Made by a program: the position numbers and the translations under genes. Below, one piece after another: positions 37,252 to 46,543 of a stretch of DNA of 64,000 bases. The notes beneath the pieces were generated by a model. The model was not told where the DNA came from. It searched no databases and worked only from the letters and a program-made list of their open reading frames with translations. Source of the DNA: Flavivirga abyssicola (GTDB taxonomy: Bacteria; Bacteroidota; Bacteroidia; Flavobacteriales; Flavobacteriaceae); contig NZ_CP141266.1 in the NCBI RefSeq assembly GCF_030540775.2, positions 3,335,001 to 3,399,000 on the forward strand. Direction: 5' to 3'. Every line of letters begins with the position of its first letter. Position 1 is the first letter of the stretch.

Positions 37252-38394
37252 ATGAAATTATTAGACAAGATTTTATTGGCACAGGATTTTAGCGAGTCCT
37301 CTAAAAATGTGGTAGAAACTTCGATGGAGCTAGCAAAGGTCTTTCAATCGGAAGTCATTCCAATTCATATACTTCCCGATGATATTGTGAACGAAAAAGT
37401 AAAATTATTACTGAGGGAAACGGCTATGGAGAAGTTGGAGGAGACAGTAAAGAAGATAAAAAATGGAGGAGCAGAAGTCGGAAAACCACTTTTAGAGTTC
37501 GGTTCACCACATGATGGTATCGTTCGGGAGGCAGTGCACGTTAATGCGAATCTGATTGTGACAGGTTCTGGTGAAAGTCGAAAGGGAGATCGATTTCAAT
37601 TAGGTACTACAACAGAAAGAATCATTCAAAAAAGCGAAAAACCAGTTTTTGTGGTCAAAGAAGATGTACCACTCAATGTGCAACACATCCTTTGTCCAGT
37701 CGATTTTTCTGAAGCATCGAAACGGGCCCTTAAAAATGCCATCATTATTGCCCGCCGATTTAGGGCAGAATTGACCATTCTGGGGGTTTGCGAATTGCAA
37801 GGATCCATATGGTTCATGTCCGAAAAGGACAGGGAAGATGAAAATGACATCCGCTGCGATCAGCACAAAGCAAAGTTCGATGCCTTTTTGAAAGATTTCA
37901 ACTTGTCTAATTTACAATGGACTAAAGAAACCCCTAAAGGAAATCCTGCTGAAGAAATACTAAGTACAATTTCTAGAAAAATGATTGATCTGCTTGTAAT
38001 GGGTACCGTTGGAAGAACAGGGCTAAACCGTCTGATTATGGGTAGCGTCACTAAAAAGGTTGTGCGGGAAGTTCCTTGTTCTTTCCTCACCTTAAAATCA
38101 GAGGATGTGATTGCCTTACAATTGGAAACAAACATTCGAGATATAGAAAATCTTTACAAAACAGCTATACAATTAGATGCAGACGGTTTTTACCAGGAAG
38201 CTATCGGCCAATTGAAAGCGTGCCTGAACATCAACAACATGCATGTGCCCGCTTATTTTAGTTTGGCTAAGATGTACGAAAAATTGAATGACCCGGAAAA
38301 GGCTAAGAGTTACAGGAAAAATGGAAGGGACATAAAGGACAAAATCTGGTACACGAAAATAGAGGAAGAAGTTCGCAAGTTAAGAGGACGCTGA
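37252..38394 (+). CDS. Usp-Usp-TPR fusion protein heading the V-ATPase operon
   Basis: About 380 aa. Two UspA domains: the first (MKLLDKILLAQDFSESSKNV) has a modified nucleotide loop (TGSGESRKGDRFQLG). The second (ILCPVDFSEASKRAL) has a full ATP-binding pattern, MGTVGRTGLNRLIMGS. After residue about 295 comes a helical tail with TPR-like features (AIQLDADGFYQEAIGQLKAC, HVPAYFSLAKMYEKLND). An upstream ATG at 37216 would add 12 residues. The ATG chosen puts the Usp strand at the N-terminus. It is only 21 bases before the ATPase A gene, so it is co-expressed. It may sense ATP and interact with the enzyme or its regulator, which is inference. Confidence 0.82.
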   Translation: MKLLDKILLAQDFSESSKNVVETSMELAKVFQSEVIPIHILPDDIVNEKVKLLLRETAMEKLEETVKKIKNGGAEVGKPLLEFGSPHDGIVREAVHVNANLIVTGSGESRKGDRFQLGTTTERIIQKSEKPVFVVKEDVPLNVQHILCPVDFSEASKRALKNAIIIARRFRAELTILGVCELQGSIWFMSEKDREDENDIRCDQHKAKFDAFLKDFNLSNLQWTKETPKGNPAEEILSTISRKMIDLLVMGTVGRTGLNRLIMGSVTKKVVREVPCSFLTLKSEDVIALQLETNIRDIENLYKTAIQLDADGFYQEAIGQLKACLNINNMHVPAYFSLAKMYEKLNDPEKAKSYRKNGRDIKDKIWYTKIEEEVRKLRGR

Positions 38395-38415
38395 TAAATA
38401 CAATATCCAAGAACA

Positions 38416-40161
38416 ATGCAAAAAGCAAAAGGAAGAGTGATCAGTGTAAACGAGTCGTTAGTTGGTGTTAAAACCACTGAAGGAGCGGTGATGAACGGCG
38501 AAATAGCATATATTATAATCGAGGATGGTAAACGTCTCAAATCGGAAGTTATCGATGTGAAGCCTGGTAAAATAGTCTATCTTCAGGTCTTTGAAGATAC
38601 CAGTTGGATGAAAGTAGAAGACCCTGTGGAGTTCACTGGTCTTCCTCTAACTGTAAAACTAGGCCCTGGCATATTGGGTTCTGTTACGGATGGTCTTCAA
38701 AATCCCTTGTACGAGCTAGCAAAAAAAGAATGGTTCCTTGAAAGAGGGCTTATGGTAAATCCTTTGAATACGACCACAACATGGCATTTTACACCATTAG
38801 TAGATACTGGAGCCATTGTCACTGGTGGTTCAATACTTGGTTATGTTCCCGAAAAAATGTTTCAACACAAGATTTTTGTACCATTCTCTGTAGAGGGAAA
38901 CGTTACTATTAAATATATTGCATCGGAAGGCAACTATACTATAAGCGAAGACATTGCCATAATTTTAGACGCTTCAGGAGCTTCCATAGCTTTGAAAATG
39001 GCATTCGATTGGCCGGTTAAAAAACCTATGCCTTTTCACGAGCGTTCCGTTCCCATGCAAACTATGCCAACAAGTATAAGGATTCTTGATGCTCTGTTCC
39101 CAATAGCTTATGGGGGAACGGCATGTAATCCAGGCCCTTTTGGGGCAGGTAAAACGGTACTACAGCACAGTTTGGCTAGACACTCACAAGCAGATATTGT
39201 AATTATTGCTGCTTGTGGTGAACGTGCAGGCGAAGCAGTAGAAGTATTCAAGGATTTTCCCGAATTAATAGATCCACGAACAGGAAAATCATTGATGGAC
39301 CGTACGTTTATCGTAGGTAATACCTCTTCTATGCCTGTGGCAGCGCGGGAAGCATCGGTATATGTAGCGACAACGGTAGGCGAGTACTATCGGAAACAGG
39401 GGTTGAATGTACTTATTCTAGCCGATTCAACATCACGTTGGGCGCAAGCACTTCGGGAAATTTCAGGTCGAAAGGAAGAAATCCCTGGCCCTGAGGCTTT
39501 TCCAATGTACATTTCTACCCTCATTTCGGCATTCTACGACCGGGCTGGTGTTGAAACCCTTGCGGATGGGAGTACAGGATCACTTAGTATTATAGGTACG
39601 GTATCTCCAGCAGGTGGTAACTTTGATGAACCAGTCACCCAAGCTACCTTATTGAGTACGGGGGCTTTTTGGGGATTATCTAGGGCATTGTCCGATGCAC
39701 GTAAATATCCTGCTATTGACCGTATTGATAGCAATTCCAAATATCCTTCGCTACTAACGCGTGAAGAAGTATCCTTTCTATTAAAACTACTTCGTGAAGG
39801 AAAGAGCATTGCTGCGAACATCATCCTGATGGGTGAAAAGGGAATTACCGATGAGGCCTATATCCAGTATCAAAAGGCCGAATTATTCGATGCGGTATTT
39901 CTGCAACAGAACAGTTTTCATGAAGTAGACAGCGTCACTTCTCCAGATCGATTGCGATTGATGTTTGATGTGGTAAAAGAGATTATCGATGCTCAGATAA
40001 CGATTAAGGGAAAAGAAAAGATTCGTTCACATTTCAATTTTATAAGACAAGCCTATATTGATTGGAATTCGATGCGGGTGGATGATACAGGTTTCGAGAA
40101 ACAGAAGTCCAAGCTATTGAATTTGTTAAAAATAAAAAGTCATGTTACAGAAAACGTATGA
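38416..40161 (+). CDS. ntpA: V/A-type ATPase subunit A (catalytic)
   Basis: A 581-aa catalytic subunit of the V1/A1 head. Walker A is GPFGAGKT at residues 240-247 (Lys246). The catalytic glutamate is in GERAGE (Glu269). The non-homologous insert typical of A subunits precedes the P-loop (LAKKEWFLERGLMVNP and following). The 3' end overlaps the B gene start by 20 bases. Base composition is richer in G+C than in the housekeeping part of the window. F-type alpha or beta is excluded by the insert and the GERAGE motif. Confidence 0.96.
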   Translation: MQKAKGRVISVNESLVGVKTTEGAVMNGEIAYIIIEDGKRLKSEVIDVKPGKIVYLQVFEDTSWMKVEDPVEFTGLPLTVKLGPGILGSVTDGLQNPLYELAKKEWFLERGLMVNPLNTTTTWHFTPLVDTGAIVTGGSILGYVPEKMFQHKIFVPFSVEGNVTIKYIASEGNYTISEDIAIILDASGASIALKMAFDWPVKKPMPFHERSVPMQTMPTSIRILDALFPIAYGGTACNPGPFGAGKTVLQHSLARHSQADIVIIAACGERAGEAVEVFKDFPELIDPRTGKSLMDRTFIVGNTSSMPVAAREASVYVATTVGEYYRKQGLNVLILADSTSRWAQALREISGRKEEIPGPEAFPMYISTLISAFYDRAGVETLADGSTGSLSIIGTVSPAGGNFDEPVTQATLLSTGAFWGLSRALSDARKYPAIDRIDSNSKYPSLLTREEVSFLLKLLREGKSIAANIILMGEKGITDEAYIQYQKAELFDAVFLQQNSFHEVDSVTSPDRLRLMFDVVKEIIDAQITIKGKEKIRSHFNFIRQAYIDWNSMRVDDTGFEKQKSKLLNLLKIKSHVTENV

Positions 40162-41473
40162 GAACATAGCCAGTATCGGGAGATCCATTCTTAGCATGAA
40201 GGCGAAAGGTGTGCACAACAAGGAACTGGCTGAGGTTATATATCCAAACGGGGACAAGGCATTTGCACAGGTTATTGCGCTGGATGGCGATCAGGTAACA
40301 CTCCAGTTGTTTGGTGGTGGGTTTGGTGTTTCAACCGATTGTAAGATTCGTTTTCTCGGTAAACCTGTACAGATAGGATTTTCAAGCGATATGCTGGGAA
40401 GGGTTTATTCGGGTAATGGTCAGCCTATTGATGGTGGTCCGGAACTGTTATCGGACATGATTCGGGTGGCGGGACCTTCCATCAACCCCGTAAAAAGGCT
40501 TATTCCCAAGGACATGATTCGTACTGGTGTGCCTATGATAGATGTGTTTAATACCTTAGTGCGATCACAAAAAATACCCATTTTTGCCAAAGCGGGAGAA
40601 CCTTATAACCGCTTGCTGGCCAACATAGCTACCCAGACCGATGCAGATGTTATCATTATTGGTGGTGTTGGGTTGAAATATGACGAGTTTCATTATTTCA
40701 GGGAGCGTATTGAAGGAGCTGGGAGCAAAAACAAGACTATTATGTTTGTTCACACCCATCGGGATTCCATCGTTGAAGGATTAATGGTGCCTGATTTAGC
40801 TCTTGCCGTTGGTGAACGTTTTGCTCTTCAAGGAAAAAGTGTATTTGTGCTATTGTCGGATATGACCCAATGGTCGGACTATTTGAGACAAGTAGCCAAT
40901 GCCCAAGATCAAATACCGGCCAATCAGGGCTATCCAGGAGACCTTTATTCCCAGTTGGCGAGTCGTTATGAAAAAGCGGCTGATATTGACGGTGCTGGTA
41001 GTTTAACCATTCTTGGAGTGACCACCATGGATGATGTTACCCATCCTGTACCTGATAATACCGGGTATATCACAGAAGGCCAATTCTATATGAAAGATGG
41101 GTATTTAGAGCTGTTCGGCTCACTAAGCCGATTGAAACAACAGGTCAATGATAAGACTCGCCATGACCATAGAAGCATTATGAATGCCATGGCTCGATTG
41201 TTATCGGAATCCGAGGAGAGAGTAAAAGCACAGAAATTCGGGTCGGTAAAAGATGATTATTCCCTAAGACTCTTAGAATATCGCAACACATTTCAAAAGG
41301 AATTGATGGATCCATTTCGTTTTCTTGAACTGGAGGACGCCCTTGACCTATGCTGGGATATTTTGGCAAAACATTTCAAAAAAGAAGAGATCGGACTGTC
41401 ATCAAAATTAATCGAGGAGTATTGGCCTGAAAAAGGAAAGTTCAAAATCTTAAAAGACCATATCGATGAGTGA
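40142..41473 (+). CDS. ntpB: V/A-type ATPase subunit B (regulatory nucleotide-binding)
   Basis: A 443-aa subunit that alternates with A in the hexameric head. As expected for B, the P-loop is degenerate (IFAKAGEPYNRLLANI instead of GxxxxGKT), while SDMTQWSDYLRQVANAQDQIP and the GAGSLTILGVTTMDDVTHP region are conserved. The start lies inside the A gene and the end overlaps the E gene by 8 bases, implying translational coupling. Confidence 0.95.
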   Translation: MLQKTYENIASIGRSILSMKAKGVHNKELAEVIYPNGDKAFAQVIALDGDQVTLQLFGGGFGVSTDCKIRFLGKPVQIGFSSDMLGRVYSGNGQPIDGGPELLSDMIRVAGPSINPVKRLIPKDMIRTGVPMIDVFNTLVRSQKIPIFAKAGEPYNRLLANIATQTDADVIIIGGVGLKYDEFHYFRERIEGAGSKNKTIMFVHTHRDSIVEGLMVPDLALAVGERFALQGKSVFVLLSDMTQWSDYLRQVANAQDQIPANQGYPGDLYSQLASRYEKAADIDGAGSLTILGVTTMDDVTHPVPDNTGYITEGQFYMKDGYLELFGSLSRLKQQVNDKTRHDHRSIMNAMARLLSESEERVKAQKFGSVKDDYSLRLLEYRNTFQKELMDPFRFLELEDALDLCWDILAKHFKKEEIGLSSKLIEEYWPEKGKFKILKDHIDE

Positions 41474-42059
41474 GAAGACACTGGATAAGCTAATTACCAC
41501 ACTAAAATCAGAGGCTATCGATGCTGCTGACAAAGCATCAAAAAAAATAGTGGAAGATGCCCATACACAGGCAAAAAAAATAGTGAAGGTCGCCGAAGAG
41601 AAAAGGAAACAGATTCTTATGGATGCTGAGAAAGAAAAGGAAGCTACCCTTAGTAAAGGAAAAAGTGCTCTACAACAAGCGGCCAGAGACCTTCATATCA
41701 CGTTACAAAACAGTTTGCTCAAACTTTTTGGAGCAGTACTAGAAAAGGAAGTCCACAAGGTGTTCACCCCAGACCTATTAAAATCTGCGGTAGTGAAGGT
41801 GATCGAGAATATTGGTAGCGGTATAGAATTAAAGCTCTCGGAAGATTTCGAGCAAGCGCTTGCCGATCATATTCATCAGCATTTGAAGACATCAAAGGAC
41901 TTTGTCTCCATAACTAAGGCAGATAATATGCTGAATAGATTGTCGATTATTAAAACAGACGAAGGGTGGAGTTACCATATTTCACCAGAAGAAGTTGCAG
42001 CGCTTTTGAACACTCATCTGAGTGGAAAGTGGATGAATATTCTAAAAAACGAAGCATAA
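41466..42059 (+). CDS. ntpE: V/A-type ATPase subunit E (peripheral stalk)
   Basis: A 197-aa protein with a charged, coiled-coil N-terminal half (residues about 1-75, KKIVEDAHTQAKKIVKVAEE) and a globular C-terminal half ending EEVAALLNTHLSGKWMNIL, the pattern of E/stalk subunits. No separate G or H stalk partner was found nearby, although E normally pairs with one. Two bases separate its stop from the next start. Confidence 0.83.
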   Translation: MSEKTLDKLITTLKSEAIDAADKASKKIVEDAHTQAKKIVKVAEEKRKQILMDAEKEKEATLSKGKSALQQAARDLHITLQNSLLKLFGAVLEKEVHKVFTPDLLKSAVVKVIENIGSGIELKLSEDFEQALADHIHQHLKTSKDFVSITKADNMLNRLSIIKTDEGWSYHISPEEVAALLNTHLSGKWMNILKNEA

Positions 42060-42061
42060 AT

Positions 42062-42634
42062 ATGATAAGTGGAAATCTGGAATATTTAATGAGCAGTCTG
42101 CCTTATCTGTCTTTCCAAGATACGGAAGAGGTAAGGTCTAAAGTTGCTTTCCTTCTTCAAAAATATAGCAGGTCATTAACAGAAGAAAAAAGCTTAATTA
42201 CCATTCTAGATGATGAGGCAAAAAAGTTTTTGATGCCAAATAATTTCAATCTTCTGAGCCAAATTAATAACCTTAATACTATTTACAGCATGGCATTTCA
42301 GCAAAGCAAAAATAGGATGCTGGCCGATTTTTCCAGTTATGCTTTTGCAATGAAGGAAGACATTAAGCAATTGCGTATGTCTCGAAGGAACGGTTTAGAA
42401 CAACACCTGTTAACAAAAGTAACACTCCCCATAACACCGGGAGATCCGTTGGAAGAAGAACTACAACTGTTGAAGCTTCAATGGGATAAATTGGAAGCAC
42501 TTTCCAATACTCACTACGCAGACTTTAGCGCTTTGATTATCTATAAACTAAAGTTGCTGGTGTTGCTCCGGTGGTGGAGCTTTGATAAGGAGAAAGGTTT
42601 TGAGATTTTTCTACAAACCACAAAGAAAGACTGA
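42062..42634 (+). CDS. DUF2764 family protein, V-ATPase subunit C-like
   Basis: A 190-aa helical protein starting MISGNLEYLMSSLPYLSF, a pattern of the DUF2764 family that sits in the V-ATPase operons of Bacteroidetes, Spirochaetes and Chlamydiae in the place of subunit C. An open frame extends upstream into the E gene, but the ATG at 42062 directly after the E stop is the natural start. It probably links the rotor to the central shaft like subunit C. That is inference from operon position. Confidence 0.8.
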   Translation: MISGNLEYLMSSLPYLSFQDTEEVRSKVAFLLQKYSRSLTEEKSLITILDDEAKKFLMPNNFNLLSQINNLNTIYSMAFQQSKNRMLADFSSYAFAMKEDIKQLRMSRRNGLEQHLLTKVTLPITPGDPLEEELQLLKLQWDKLEALSNTHYADFSALIIYKLKLLVLLRWWSFDKEKGFEIFLQTTKKD

Positions 42635-42636
42635 TT

Positions 42637-43248
42637 ATGGCTGATAAGATTTTAATGAATAAGAACTCCCTAGCTGCCTTAAAAACAGAGCTTAAGGAAT
42701 ACAATACGGCTCTGCCGGTCTTCGAAATGAAAGAACAGCAGTTAAAGGAAGCCGTTCAGGCCATTGAACATGGTATAGAGCGTTTAAAAAAGACCATAGA
42801 ACATACCAACGAGGAAACAAGAAAATGGGTAGCCGTAATGGCCGAAGATACTATCGATTTGTCCGACATAGCAAAAATCAAAAGTATCATTACCGAGAAA
42901 CGAGAAATTGCTGGTGTAACTATCCAGATTTTCAGCAATATGGCCTTCGAAGCTACAGAAATAGATTTTTTCGCCACGCCTTTGTGGGTGGATGCAGCAA
43001 TGGAGGTGGTTAGAGAACAAAAGATCAATCGTACGCTATTGGAAATTGAGGAGGAAAATATAGCGTTACTTCGGGAAGAATTGGCTGAAGCACGCCGAAT
43101 GAAAAATGCCCTCAAAGAAGTATTTATACCGGATACTATCGAGAATATTAGAAAAATTGAAATCTATTTGGGGGACGTGGAGAGATTGGCTATAGGATGT
43201 GCCAAATTAGTGAAAAAGAAAAAACAATATAAAACAGAGGTATTATGA
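42637..43248 (+). CDS. ntpD: V/A-type ATPase subunit D (central shaft)
   Basis: A 203-aa, mainly helical protein. The start NKNSLAALKTELKEY and long N- and C-terminal helices (ERLKKTIEH, RREL-like EARRMKNALKEVFIP) fit the D shaft subunit that rotates inside the A3B3 head. It overlaps the subunit I gene by 4 bases (ATGA). No neighbouring subunit F gene, normally bound to D, was seen. Confidence 0.87.
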   Translation: MADKILMNKNSLAALKTELKEYNTALPVFEMKEQQLKEAVQAIEHGIERLKKTIEHTNEETRKWVAVMAEDTIDLSDIAKIKSIITEKREIAGVTIQIFSNMAFEATEIDFFATPLWVDAAMEVVREQKINRTLLEIEEENIALLREELAEARRMKNALKEVFIPDTIENIRKIEIYLGDVERLAIGCAKLVKKKKQYKTEVL

Positions 43249-45089
43249 TTGTTAGAATGAAGGAATTATTGCTGTTCACCACGTCTCGTTCGGTCGATGA
43301 TACCGTACAGCGACTTGGCGAACTTGGTGTCGTGGACATTAAGGAAATCAACCGACCGGAGAGTGAATTCATAGACAGATGTATAGATGAGGTTGATGGT
43401 GCACAGCGTGCCATTCAGATCCTCAAAAATAATATCCAAAGTAAAAATGTAATTGCCAACAGAGAACCCCATGAGACTAAAGACCCTAAACGGATTATCG
43501 ATAGGGTCTTACGGACAGAAGATATTAAACAGTGCTGTCAGAGCAAACTCGACGACCTACATGAGCAATTGGCTTGGTATAAAACCTGGGGTGAGAATAT
43601 AATGATAAATGATTTTGACTATCTTAGGGAAAAAGGCATATATATCCGTTTGTATCAAGTGGATAAACCGCTTATACCATCTTTGCTCAAAGAGCATTGC
43701 ATCACCGTTTTCCCAGAACATGATGGTAAGGTGTCGATTGCTTTGTTTACCCAAGATGAATCTGAAAAACTTAATCTAAAAGAAACATCACTTCCCGAAT
43801 TATCTCTCGGCAAAATAGAACAACAAATCACAAGGAAAAAGCGACAATTAAGAGAAGTAGAATTGTATTTGGAAGACCAGGCTCATAGTATCCATTCATT
43901 AGAAGATTACCTCATTTTTTTTAAAAATAGGTTGAAGGTTGAACAAACGTTACAAGGTATGGGAGGCATAGAAGGAAGGCTCAATTATCTTAAGGGATAT
44001 ATGCCGTGGGATGCTGTAGACAATTTCAAATCCGTTGCGGGTCAACTAAACTGGGGCTACAATATATCGGAACCCGAAAAACCAGAAGATGTACCGGTTT
44101 ATATAAAGAATCCCAAATGGATTAGTATTATCAATCCGGTAATGAAATTCATAGACATTGTACCCGGATATAAAGAAATAGATGTTTCCATTTATTTTCT
44201 AATTGCCTTTGCGCTTTTTTTTGCGATGCTGGTCGGCGATGCAGGTTACGGTGCTGTATTTCTATTGCTTGCCTTTTTGTTCCGAAAAAAGCTTTCCGCC
44301 CAGATGCGTGTACTCATTTATGTGCTGAGTGGTGCTACGATAATCTGGGGGGTGTTGAGCGGCACATATTTTGGTGCAGAGCAAATAATGACCTTGCCAT
44401 TTTTTAGCCAATTGATCATTCAGGAAATCGCCAGTTTTGGGGTTGATAATATGGCCTTTATGATGCATTTATCGTTTCTTATCGGAACCATTCACTTGAC
44501 CATAGCCCACAGTATTAGGCTATTTCAGTTTATAAATTCGATAAAAGCTCTTAGTGAATTAGGCTGGATATTCCTTGTTTGGGCATTGTTCTTTGTAACG
44601 GAACAACTGGTATTAGGTAAAGCATTTCCAAATTGGGGTAATTGGTTCTTTGTGACAGGTACATTTCTTGTCACCTTGTTCTCGGTAGAAAGTAAGAACT
44701 TTTTTAGAAGTGTGTTGGTCTCTATAGCCAATTTACCCTTGAGCCTCATTAGCGGCTTCTCCGATATTGTTTCCTATGTTAGGCTTTTTGCTGTTGGAAT
44801 GGCAACAGCTGCTGTTGCGGCAAGTTTTAATAATATGATCATTCCGGCTGGGGTTAAGGAGATGCCTATTTTGAATTTGCTCATGGCAGCTGTTGCCTTG
44901 CTATTAGGGCACGGGTTAAACATTGCACTGGCACTTATGGCTGTGATGGTACATGGTATTCGTTTGAATATGTTAGAGTTTGCGGGGCACTTAGGTGTGC
45001 AATTCTCAGGAGAAGCCTACAAACCGTTTAAATTGATTTCTTCACAAAAGGAATTTGAGAGTGGAAAAACACCTCTATCAACAGGATAA
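43245..45089 (+). CDS. ntpI: V/A-type ATPase subunit I (membrane stator a)
   Basis: A 614-aa protein. The N-terminal ~300 residues are cytosolic, with coiled-coil stretches (EQQITRKKRQLREVELYLED). The rest holds about seven transmembrane helices beginning near FLIAFALFFAMLVGDAGYG. The essential arginine that faces the rotor is in DIVSYVRLFAVGMA (Arg513). It forms the ion half-channels next to the K-ring. Length is typical of bacterial I subunits. Confidence 0.93.
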   Translation: MIVRMKELLLFTTSRSVDDTVQRLGELGVVDIKEINRPESEFIDRCIDEVDGAQRAIQILKNNIQSKNVIANREPHETKDPKRIIDRVLRTEDIKQCCQSKLDDLHEQLAWYKTWGENIMINDFDYLREKGIYIRLYQVDKPLIPSLLKEHCITVFPEHDGKVSIALFTQDESEKLNLKETSLPELSLGKIEQQITRKKRQLREVELYLEDQAHSIHSLEDYLIFFKNRLKVEQTLQGMGGIEGRLNYLKGYMPWDAVDNFKSVAGQLNWGYNISEPEKPEDVPVYIKNPKWISIINPVMKFIDIVPGYKEIDVSIYFLIAFALFFAMLVGDAGYGAVFLLLAFLFRKKLSAQMRVLIYVLSGATIIWGVLSGTYFGAEQIMTLPFFSQLIIQEIASFGVDNMAFMMHLSFLIGTIHLTIAHSIRLFQFINSIKALSELGWIFLVWALFFVTEQLVLGKAFPNWGNWFFVTGTFLVTLFSVESKNFFRSVLVSIANLPLSLISGFSDIVSYVRLFAVGMATAAVAASFNNMIIPAGVKEMPILNLLMAAVALLLGHGLNIALALMAVMVHGIRLNMLEFAGHLGVQFSGEAYKPFKLISSQKEFESGKTPLSTG

Positions 45090-45115
45090 AACAGAATTAT
45101 TAAAATTATAAAATT

Positions 45116-45583
45116 ATGGTAGATATGACAATTTTTATAGAGACAGTATCAGGTTTAGGCGATATGGGAATGTCTTTGAGCATTGCTGCAATTGGGTCGG
45201 CAATAGGAACTGGAATAGCCGGTATGGCTGCCATTGGGGCTTGGAAAAAAATGATAATCAGTGGAGAAAAGGCAGCGACCGCTCTGCTTATTTTTGTCGG
45301 TGCACCGCTTTCACAGGTTATTTACGGAATGATTCTAAAAAATGCAATCGCTGATGCTAACCTTAGCCCTGATTCATACTTCTGGCAAATACTCATTGGG
45401 CTTTTTGCAGGTGCAGCTATGGCGGGTTCAGCTATATTTCAAGGAAAAGTAGGAGCAAGAGCCTGTGATGCCATTGCCGCAGGTGCAAATGACACTGCAA
45501 AATACATAATGATTATAGGCGTAGTAGAAACAGTAGCATTGTTTGTTATGATATTTACCATGACCGGATTGCCAGCAGTTTAA
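45116..45583 (+). CDS. ntpK: V/A-type ATPase subunit K (rotor ring), sodium-type binding residues
   Basis: A 155-aa proteolipid with four transmembrane helices in two hairpins, as in Enterococcus hirae NtpK. The carboxylate is Glu138 in the fourth helix (GVVETVALF). The sodium-site residues known in NtpK have counterparts here: Gln67 with Ser66 in PLSQVIYG, and Gln109 in SAIFQGKV. This predicts Na+ rather than H+ coupling, subject to test. A start at Met4 is also possible. Last gene of the V-ATPase operon. Confidence 0.92.
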   Translation: MVDMTIFIETVSGLGDMGMSLSIAAIGSAIGTGIAGMAAIGAWKKMIISGEKAATALLIFVGAPLSQVIYGMILKNAIADANLSPDSYFWQILIGLFAGAAMAGSAIFQGKVGARACDAIAAGANDTAKYIMIIGVVETVALFVMIFTMTGLPAV

Positions 45584-45862
45584 TAATTTAACCTAAAAAG
45601 TCTTTTCTAAATAATAACAAATAATAGTTCTATTAAAATTCACATGTAATTCTTTAAAAACCACTTTATAAAATGTAGGAGTTCTTGCTATGATAAGAAT
45701 CATGGTTTAACATTTACTTTTTATAGAACTTTGTAATTTAAAACGAAGCCTATGCTGCTATATATAAAAATGAATAGTAATATTTTTCAATTAATCGAGG
45801 TTAAAGAGATTGTAACTAAAATATAATAGTTGATAGTCATAAGTATATAAAACCTGCCCGTT

Positions 45863-46543
45863 ATGAAAATACTAGTTATTGAAGACAATGTTGAGTTACT
45901 TCAAGACATCAAAAACTTTCTTGAAGAAGAAGGAAATATCTGCGAAATTGCCCAAGACTATAAATCTGCTTTTATGAAAGTGGGGATTTTTCCTTATGAT
46001 GTTTTGGTGGTTGATATTACATTGCCAGATGGTATTGGATTAGATATCATTAAGGAGGTTAAAAAAGAAAATATAGATGTGGGCATAATCATTATTTCAG
46101 CTAAAAATGCGGTGGGAGACAAAGTGAATGGGTTGGAGATAGGGGCAGACGATTATTTGACCAAACCTTTTTACCTAGTGGAACTCAATGCAAGGATTAA
46201 AGCGCTATACAGAAGGAAAGTATACAGAGGTAGTAAGGAAATCGTTTTTAACGAAATAAAGATAAAGCCAGAGAATCATGAGGTTTTTGTAAATAACCGT
46301 CTTATGAACCTCACTAAAAAGGAATTTGAGGTCATTCATTTTTTTGTTGCTAACAGAAACAGGTTGTTGACCAAAGAGGCCATCGCTGAACATCTTTGGG
46401 GCGACCAGATTGAAATGGCGGACTCTTTTGATTTTATTTATACCCATTTGGCGAACTTGAGGAAAAAGATTGCCAAATTGGGAGGGGAAGACTATATTAA
46501 ATCCATCTACAGCGTAGGCTATAAATTCACAGAGAGGGAATGA
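45863..46543 (+). CDS. OmpR/PhoB family response regulator
   Basis: A 226-aa regulator. The receiver domain (residues 1-115) has the acidic pocket Glu7-Asp8, phosphoacceptor Asp51 in VVDITLPDG, and Lys in LTKPF. The winged-helix output domain spans about residues 125-226 (LTKKEFEVIHFF ... VGYKF). It overlaps the kinase gene by 4 bases. It follows the V-ATPase operon by 280 bases and may control it, which is inference from position only. Confidence 0.93.
   Translation: MKILVIEDNVELLQDIKNFLEEEGNICEIAQDYKSAFMKVGIFPYDVLVVDITLPDGIGLDIIKEVKKENIDVGIIIISAKNAVGDKVNGLEIGADDYLTKPFYLVELNARIKALYRRKVYRGSKEIVFNEIKIKPENHEVFVNNRLMNLTKKEFEVIHFFVANRNRLLTKEAIAEHLWGDQIEMADSFDFIYTHLANLRKKIAKLGGEDYIKSIYSVGYKFTERE

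Noticed and set aside
37600-38135. Antisense frames opposite the Usp-TPR gene
   Set aside because: Shadows of a strongly supported gene; the greater G+C lengthens such frames.
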